Below are positions 8,885-20,734 of a stretch of 20,734 nucleotides of DNA, in pieces. Numbering within the stretch: the first letter of the stretch is position 1; the number at the start of each line of letters is the position of its first letter. Both the position numbers and the translations under genes were made by a program. The notes beneath the pieces were generated by a model. The model was not told where the DNA came from. It did not search any database and was given only the letters and a program-made list of their open reading frames with translations. This DNA is from Actinomycetes bacterium (GTDB lineage: Bacteria > Actinomycetota > Actinomycetes > Propionibacteriales > Nocardioidaceae), in contig JAKPAQ010000054.1 in the NCBI GenBank assembly GCA_029779385.1, forward strand, positions 1 to 20,734, in the 5' to 3' direction.

Positions 8885-9265
8885 CTAGGGCTTGACCGCG
8901 ATTACCGGCATCGGCGCGTCCAACAGGATCATTTGAGTGACCCGCCCCATCAGCATTTTGCCGACCGGGGTGCGTTTGCGGATCCCGATAACGAGTCGCT
9001 CGGCGCCAGCGTCTACGGCCTCGTCAATAACAACGTCAGATACCGACAGAGACGCGGCCTTGCGGATCTGGTATTTGATGCCTTCAAGGTCGAAGCGCTC
9101 GGTGAACTCGGACAAGTCGATTTCTTCGGGGGTGTCGAACTCTGGGTCGGTCTCACTGACGGTGATCAAGACGAGCAGTTCGTCATTGGCTTCAGCTTCG
9201 GCAGCGGCCCACCGGACAGCGGCTCTGCCAAAATCATCGGGACGATACGCGACGGCGATGGTCAT
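8885..9265 (-). CDS. universal stress protein (UspA family)
   Basis: This small soluble alpha/beta protein of 126 residues starts MTIAVAY and ends with the family's closing strand MPVIAVKP (119-126). The nucleotide-loop region LVIGIRKRTPVGKMLMGRVTQ (91-111) is Usp-like with G94, G102 and G107, but the last glycine is followed by Arg instead of the usual Ser/Thr. The first strand lacks the common DGS motif (RPDDFG instead). ATP binding is therefore plausible but not certain. It is the first gene of the operon that continues into the NRPS and M1 peptidase genes. A TAGGCT hexamer ends 6 nt before its ATG and there is no Shine-Dalgarno, suggesting a leaderless mRNA. Its role in the cassette is unknown. 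Confidence 0.85.
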   Translation of the reverse strand: MTIAVAYRPDDFGRAAVRWAAAEAEANDELLVLITVSETDPEFDTPEEIDLSEFTERFDLEGIKYQIRKAASLSVSDVVIDEAVDAGAERLVIGIRKRTPVGKMLMGRVTQMILLDAPMPVIAVKP

Positions 9266-9271
9266 GTCTTG

Positions 9272-9277
9272 AGCCTA
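9272..9277 (-). promoter_or_regulatory. -10 element of usp (leaderless promoter)
   Basis: The minus strand reads TAGGCT, then CAAGAC, then ATG at 9265. The 6-nt spacing would start transcription at the start codon. No good -35 is visible. Confidence 0.5.
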
Positions 9278-9330
9278 TCGCGCAGTTGGCCGCAGGAATG
9301 AATACCTTGGCCGCAACGTTGCTCACAGGT

Positions 9331-9990
9331 GTGAACAGTCCTAAACCTGAGTCAGTCAAAGTCGATATTTGGTCCGATATCGCCTGCCCTTGGTGCTTCA
9401 TCGGCAAACGCCGCTTCGAGCAAGCGGTTCGTAACTGGGACGGAGAGGTTGAAGTCGAGTTCCACAGTTTTGAACTCGCCCCCGATACCCCAGTCGACTT
9501 CAGCGGCAGCGAAGTCGACTTCCTCGCCCACCACAAAGGGATGGATCCAGCACAGGTGTCGCAAATGCTCGCGCAAATGACCGAGATGGCCAAAGCCGAA
9601 GGCCTTTCGTATGACTTTGACTCGCTGAAACACACAAAGACCTTGCTGGCGCATGAGGCCTTGCACCACGCCAAGTCGCTCGGCCTGCAGGTCGAGCTTA
9701 AGGAGCGGCTCCTGTCGGCCTACTTCGAACAAGGCCGCCACGTCGGGCGAATCGATGAGCTGGTTTCGCTGGCCGCAGAGGTCGGGATTGATCCAGTCGA
9801 GTTGCGTGCTGCGCTCGAATCACACAAGTGGGCCAACGCGGTGCAGGCCGATATTGCCCAAGCCCGCGCCTACGGCATCACCGGAGTTCCGTTCTTCGTT
9901 TTCAACGGCAAGTTGGGGGTATCTGGTGCCCAAGCGCCCCAGACGTTCGAGGAGGTCCTGAACCAAGCGGTGAAGGCCAGCGAAAAATGA
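9331..9990 (+). CDS. DsbA-family oxidoreductase, FrnE-like (thioredoxin fold)
   Basis: Counted from GTG 9331, the 219-residue protein begins with a thioredoxin-fold strand VKVDIWSDIACPWCFIGKRRF, where CPWC (Cys19, Cys22) is the redox motif. A helical insertion follows, then the cis-proline loop ITGVPFFVFNGKLGVSGAQ typical of FrnE/2-hydroxychromene-2-carboxylate isomerase-like members of the DsbA family. There is no signal peptide or membrane anchor, so it probably acts in the cytoplasm, as FrnE proteins do, on disulfides or a small-molecule thiol. Longer frames start at ATG 9298 or TTG 9286; homologous proteins begin close to VKVDIWSD, so the shorter start is preferred, with moderate confidence. 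The stop codon overlaps the start of the next small ORF (ATGA). Confidence 0.9.
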   Translation: MNSPKPESVKVDIWSDIACPWCFIGKRRFEQAVRNWDGEVEVEFHSFELAPDTPVDFSGSEVDFLAHHKGMDPAQVSQMLAQMTEMAKAEGLSYDFDSLKHTKTLLAHEALHHAKSLGLQVELKERLLSAYFEQGRHVGRIDELVSLAAEVGIDPVELRAALESHKWANAVQADIAQARAYGITGVPFFVFNGKLGVSGAQAPQTFEEVLNQAVKASEK

Positions 9991-10130
9991 CCGATCCAGA
10001 AGTGACCAACGAAACGATTCGCCCGTTCGAGATGACGGGCCGCCTCGACGCGCCGAACTGTGAGTCCGGGGTGTGCGCTTTGCCCGAACCGACCGAGGAA
10101 GCCACCAGCAGTCAGATCGAGTCGGCCTGA
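9987..10130 (+). CDS. small protein of unknown function, 47 residues, coupled to FrnE-like gene
   Basis: I do not recognise this protein. Its ATG overlaps the stop of the FrnE-like gene (ATGA), as expected for translational coupling. The third codon positions are strongly G/C-rich (by my count about 37 of 47), like the surrounding real genes. The peptide is acidic and polar with one distinctive segment, NCESGVCALPEP, that places two cysteines five residues apart near residues 25-30. There is no membrane segment. It could be a redox substrate or partner of the neighbouring CPWC protein, or a metal-binding peptide; both are guesses. Its last 19 nt overlap the 3' end of mpg on the other strand. 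Confidence 0.6.
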   Translation: MTDPEVTNETIRPFEMTGRLDAPNCESGVCALPEPTEEATSSQIESA

Positions 10131-10681
10131 CTTTCGGCTTTAGGGTGCCTGCGGTATGCCGAGACACTCGGCTCGTTGGCGATCCAGAAGCGAAATGGCA
10201 GGTCGGCGGCCAGCCTGACCCCGACTCGCGGCCCCGAAACGATTTCTTCGACCTCGGTGCGCTCCCCAAGGTGGATGCCAGCAGAGTCGAGCAGATCGGT
10301 GCCCAGGTCCGCCGTGGTGATACCCAGCGATTTGGCCAGATTGCCTGGGCCACGCGCTAAAACAGCATCCGCGACCGGGCCGCGGCGCTCGCGCGCGGCC
10401 TCAAACCCGCTCACTACCTCGCCCGCACGAATCAGCACCGCCGCAGCCTCATCTGTGGGACCGGTGACCACGTTTGCGCAGTGATGGCCGTGGATCCGAT
10501 AGACATAAAGCCGCCACGGCGGCCCGTACATAATTTCGGAGCGAGTCGTCCGAGAGAACGCGTGCGAGGCGGGGTCATTTATCCCGCCATAGGCCTCGAC
10601 TTCGGTGATGCGAACGCTCACCTGATGACCGTGGAGAACCTGTCCCAAAAGTCCGCGAGCAAGGGCCGTGACTTCTGCCAT
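10112..10681 (-). CDS. mpg: 3-methyladenine DNA glycosylase (AAG/MPG family)
   Basis: This enzyme removes alkylated purines from DNA to start base excision repair. The 189-residue protein has the family's usual bacterial length and the active-site segment ITEVEAYGG (25-33). Aligning EAY with human AAG Glu125-Tyr127 makes Glu29 the catalytic residue and Tyr31 a wedge or base-stacking residue; His40 in DPASHAF then lines up with human His136. Further family motifs are MYGPPWRLYVYRIHG (51-65), the LARGPGNLAKSLGI segment and the RVGVRLAADLPFRFWI C-terminus. The ATG is preceded by TAGCGT and a 6-nt gap without Shine-Dalgarno, so it is probably leaderless. It diverges from the DUF2804 gene. In many Actinomycetota mpg lies near the arg operon and tyrS, as here. 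Confidence 0.96.
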   Translation of the reverse strand: MAEVTALARGLLGQVLHGHQVSVRITEVEAYGGINDPASHAFSRTTRSEIMYGPPWRLYVYRIHGHHCANVVTGPTDEAAAVLIRAGEVVSGFEAARERRGPVADAVLARGPGNLAKSLGITTADLGTDLLDSAGIHLGERTEVEEIVSGPRVGVRLAADLPFRFWIANEPSVSAYRRHPKAESQADSI

Positions 10682-10687
10682 GAGGCC

Positions 10688-10693
10688 ACGCTA
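10688..10693 (-). promoter_or_regulatory. -10 element of mpg (leaderless promoter)
   Basis: The minus strand reads TAGCGT, then GGCCTC, then the ATG of mpg at 10681. The spacing of 6 nt fits a transcription start at the start codon. Confidence 0.5.
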
Positions 10694-10705
10694 CCGGCTG
10701 CCCCC

Positions 10706-10711
10706 TACGCT
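10706..10711 (+). promoter_or_regulatory. -10 element of the DUF2804 gene (leaderless promoter)
   Basis: TACGCT is followed by 7 nt and the ATG at 10719. It shares the 37-bp divergent gap with the mpg -10 element, so the two core promoters must overlap. Confidence 0.45.
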
Positions 10712-10718
10712 ATGGCTC

Positions 10719-11675
10719 ATGACCGAAATCGTCAGCGCTGTTGACTTGGCAATCAGCCGAACCCTGAATCCAGCCGCGATCGGTTGGTCTAGGCGCCCCG
10801 TTCACCGAACCGCGCTGCCATGGACTGGCCGAGTCAAGCGCTGGGAATACTGGGGAATCATCACCCGGCGGTACGTGCTGGGCCTGACGATGGCCGACCT
10901 CGATTACGCCCACCTGACCCAAGTTTATGTTTACGACCGGCACCGCAAAGTAGAAGTCGTCGAGGACAGCGTTGGCGCTGGACCGATGCGACCTGGCCTG
11001 AGTGATGAGTTGCCCCCTATAACCGCCACTGGCGGCCCACTGACGTTCACCGACCATGGCCGCGGGACCCGAATCACGGTAGAAACCGAGCGCGTCAAAG
11101 TCGCACTCGAAGTCGAGGGCGGCGGCGACTGCCTCGGGGTGGTTGTGCCGTGGAACCGCCGCCGATTCCAGTACACCGTCAAGGATCTTGCCCGCCCGGT
11201 CAGCGGAACGATCAGCGTCGACGGCGAACGCGAGGCCGTAATCGCCGGCTGGGGAGTGCTTGACCGCGGTCGTGGCGTCTGGCCCTACCGCATGAAGTGG
11301 AACTGGGGCGCCGGCAGCGGCAACGTCGGCGGAAAGCGAATCGGCCTGCAACTGGGCGGAAAGTGGACGGACGGAACCGGCCAAACCGAAAACGGCCTAA
11401 TCGTTGACGGACGGCTTACCCATTGGATTGACGATTTGCACTGGGCATACGACCTCCAGGATCCGCAATCGACCTGGACGGTCGTCGGCCCTGACGTCGA
11501 AGCGGTGCTGACTCCATTCCACCGCCGAGTCGCCAAGACTCAACTTGGTGTGATCGCGTCCAAGACCCACCAAGCGTTCGGCCACTGGTCGGGTTGGGCA
11601 CGAGGCAGCAAAGGAGTCGAATATCGCCTCGACGGCCTACTGGGCTGGGCCGAAGAAGCCCGCAACCGGTGGTGA
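10719..11675 (+). CDS. DUF2804 family protein
   Basis: I recognise the family but no established reaction. The 318-residue protein opens with LNPAAIGWSRRPVHR and WTGRVKRWEYWGIIT (16-49). It carries the highly conserved DUF2804 blocks RGVWPYRMKWNWGAGSG (185-201) and RIGLQLGGKWTDGTGQTENG (207-226). These rows of W, G and charged residues suggest a beta-rich fold with a ligand pocket. There is no signal peptide or membrane segment. The start was set at ATG 10719 because family members begin shortly before an LNPA-GWSRRP segment; a frame open from 10668 would run back into mpg. It ends 1 nt before the convergent argH stop, with no room for a terminator. Confidence 0.88.
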   Translation: MTEIVSAVDLAISRTLNPAAIGWSRRPVHRTALPWTGRVKRWEYWGIITRRYVLGLTMADLDYAHLTQVYVYDRHRKVEVVEDSVGAGPMRPGLSDELPPITATGGPLTFTDHGRGTRITVETERVKVALEVEGGGDCLGVVVPWNRRRFQYTVKDLARPVSGTISVDGEREAVIAGWGVLDRGRGVWPYRMKWNWGAGSGNVGGKRIGLQLGGKWTDGTGQTENGLIVDGRLTHWIDDLHWAYDLQDPQSTWTVVGPDVEAVLTPFHRRVAKTQLGVIASKTHQAFGHWSGWARGSKGVEYRLDGLLGWAEEARNRW

Positions 11676-11676
11676 G

Positions 11677-15742
<4,066 letters not shown>

Positions 15743-15746
<4 letters not shown>

Positions 15747-16699
15747 AGTGAATCCTTGGCGCTTGAGGTGTACATCGCGGTCCGGATTTTGGTCTCAGCA
15801 CCCGCCAAAACCTGAGTGCCCACACCCTCGTCAGTGAAGATCTCAAGGAGTACCGAGTGCGGCTCACGACCGTCGACGACCGTGGCCCGCTTGACTCCCC
15901 CGCGCACTGCCTCAAGGCAGGCCGTCATCTTCGGGATCATCCCGCTGGCCAAATCCGGCAGCAGTTCTTCGAGCGAATCGGGACTGATCTCGCCGATAAC
16001 GTCGGTGCTGTTTGGCCAGTCGGCGTAAAGACCTTCCACATCGGTCAGCACTAGGAGTTTCTCGGCACCGAGCGCCACCGCGAGCGCAGCCGCGGCGGTG
16101 TCAGCGTTCACGTTCAACACTTGACCGTCGCTTGTTGGCGCGACCGTCGAAACAACCGGGATTCGGCCAGCCTCGATTAGATCGATCACCGCTTCTGGCC
16201 GCACCCCGACAACTTCACCGACCAGTCCGATGTCGACTGGCTCGCCATCGACAATCGGCATGGTCTGCTGGGCGAGGAAGAGCCCGCCGTCTTCGCCAGA
16301 CAAGCCCACGGCGAGGTCGCCCTGAGTGTTCAGCAGGCCCACGAGTTCTGGTCCAACTTGACCTTTGAGGACCATCCGGACAACCTCCATAGTCTCTGGA
16401 GTCGTCACCCGCAGCCCGCCACGAAACTCACTTTCGAGGCCGAGCCGCTCAAGCATCGAACTGATTTGCGGTCCGCCGCCGTGAACTACCACCGGCTTGA
16501 ACCCCGCCAACCGCAAGAAGACGATGTCTTCGGCGAAAGCACGCTTGAGGTGGTCGTCGGTCATCGCGTTTCCGCCATACTTCACGACCACGACCTTGCC
16601 GTGATAGGCCTTCAGCCACGGCAACGCATGCGCCAACGTGGCCGCCTTCGTGGTGGCCTTAGCCCAGTCCTCGGGGGCCCAGCCAGTGAGTTCAGTCAT
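15743..16699 (-). CDS. argB: acetylglutamate kinase
   Basis: The enzyme phosphorylates N-acetylglutamate and is usually the arginine-controlled step. The 318-residue protein, counted from ATG 16699, has [10 protein letters not shown] (37-46; Lys40), the acetylglutamate/ATP glycine loop VVHGGGPQI (71-79), [13 protein letters not shown] and the C-terminal ATP-site region [16 protein letters not shown]. This start has GAGGA five nt upstream. A frame open to 16765 would overlap argJ by about 58 nt and adds 22 residues without family character, so it is rejected. The gap to argJ is 8 nt. The roughly 20-residue N-terminal helix ([20 protein letters not shown]) resembles that of arginine-sensitive hexameric kinases. 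Confidence 0.96.
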
Positions 16700-16707
16700 G
16701 TCGTTCC

Positions 16708-20392
<3,685 letters not shown>

Positions 20393-20417
20393 CTAACTGC
20401 CAACCTCCACAATGCTC

Positions 20418-20423
20418 TAGCCT
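20418..20423 (+). promoter_or_regulatory. -10 element of the DUF2207 gene (leaderless promoter)
   Basis: TAGCCT is followed by six nt and the ATG at 20430. The same hexamer and the same spacing occur at tyrS. Confidence 0.5.
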
Positions 20424-20429
20424 CCAAGC

Positions 20430-20734
20430 ATGAGTCGTCTCGTGCTGCGAATCGTCGCCGCCCTTGCCCTGATCGGCGTGATTTTCCTTCCTGCGTTGGG
20501 CTCGTTCTCAACGTCCGAGTCCGCCAGCACGGTCGACCCGGTGGTAATCACTAATTACGACGCCACTTACGACGTTGCGGCAGATGGCACCCTGCTCGCG
20601 ACCGAGACGATCGAGACTGAGTTCCCCAGCGGCCGTCACGGAATCTTCCGCTACTGGGATCTAGCGGACGCCGACCACAAATCCGTTCGCTACGAGCCAC
20701 AAGACATTTCAATCAAACAAGACGGCGGTTCAGT
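20430..20734 (+). CDS. DUF2207 family membrane protein, N-terminal part
   Basis: The frame starts at ATG 20430 and stays open for 101 complete codons to the window edge. Residues 1-25 (MSRLVLRIVAALALIGVIFLPALG) are a basic-then-hydrophobic signal peptide or anchor. The next block, VITNYDATYDVAADGTLLATETIETEFPSGRHGIFRYWDL (38-78 or so), is the characteristic extracytoplasmic start of DUF2207 (YciQ-like predicted membrane proteins), which normally continue with a large outside domain and C-terminal membrane segments. Its function is not established. It diverges from argG with 85 nt between start codons, so its promoter lies close to the ARG box. Confidence 0.85.
   Translation, partial: MSRLVLRIVAALALIGVIFLPALGSFSTSESASTVDPVVITNYDATYDVAADGTLLATETIETEFPSGRHGIFRYWDLADADHKSVRYEPQDISIKQDGGS

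Overview
The window looks like chromosomal DNA from a member of the Actinomycetota, with base composition by eye in the high-50s % G+C. The evidence is the actinobacterial-type 16S rRNA, an rRNA leader with the phylum's characteristic element (TTGAGAACTCAACAGTGTG...), the gene neighbourhood (arginine operon, mpg, tyrS, rrn), and an ArgR operator of the mycobacterial TTGCA-N6-TGCAA type. I cannot place it below phylum from sequence alone. Genes are packed very tightly and almost no intergenic space is left.

Layout, left to right. (1) 1-1317: the 5' four-fifths or so of a 16S rRNA gene on the minus strand, cut by the window edge; 1318-1806 is its leader and promoter region. (2) 1807-3063: tyrS (minus). 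(3) 3165-9265: an accessory cassette made of a Sfp-type phosphopantetheinyl transferase (plus), converging on a minus-strand operon of a universal stress protein, a 1286-residue Pls/PosA-type single-module membrane NRPS (the epsilon-poly-L-lysine synthetase architecture) and an M1 zinc metallopeptidase. (4) 9331-10130: a FrnE/DsbA-like oxidoreductase translationally coupled to a 47-residue cysteine-containing small ORF (plus). (5) 10112-11675: mpg (minus) and a DUF2804 gene (plus), which diverge from a 37-bp intergenic region. (6) 11677-20344: one uninterrupted minus-strand arginine operon, argG-argC-argJ-argB-argD-argF-argR-argH, with an ARG box over the argG promoter. (7) 20430-end: the N-terminus of a DUF2207 membrane protein, divergent from argG.

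How the genes work together: argJBCDFGH encode the path from glutamate and ornithine to arginine in its acetyl-recycling form, and ArgR, encoded in the same operon, probably represses it through the box upstream of argG. In the cassette, the PPTase could attach phosphopantetheine to the NRPS carrier domain. The NRPS would polymerise a basic amino acid (I read a DAESIGTVVK pocket code), and the M1 peptidase is a candidate for trimming or degrading the product. This cassette is the most interesting biology in the window.

A second global pattern is the initiation signal. First genes of transcription units (tyrS, usp, mpg, DUF2804, DUF2207, argG) have a -10-like hexamer 6-7 nt before the start codon and no Shine-Dalgarno. 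Genes inside the arg operon have clear Shine-Dalgarno sequences. This points to leaderless transcription of the leading genes. I saw no CRISPR array, insertion sequence, integrase, tRNA or convincing intrinsic terminator.
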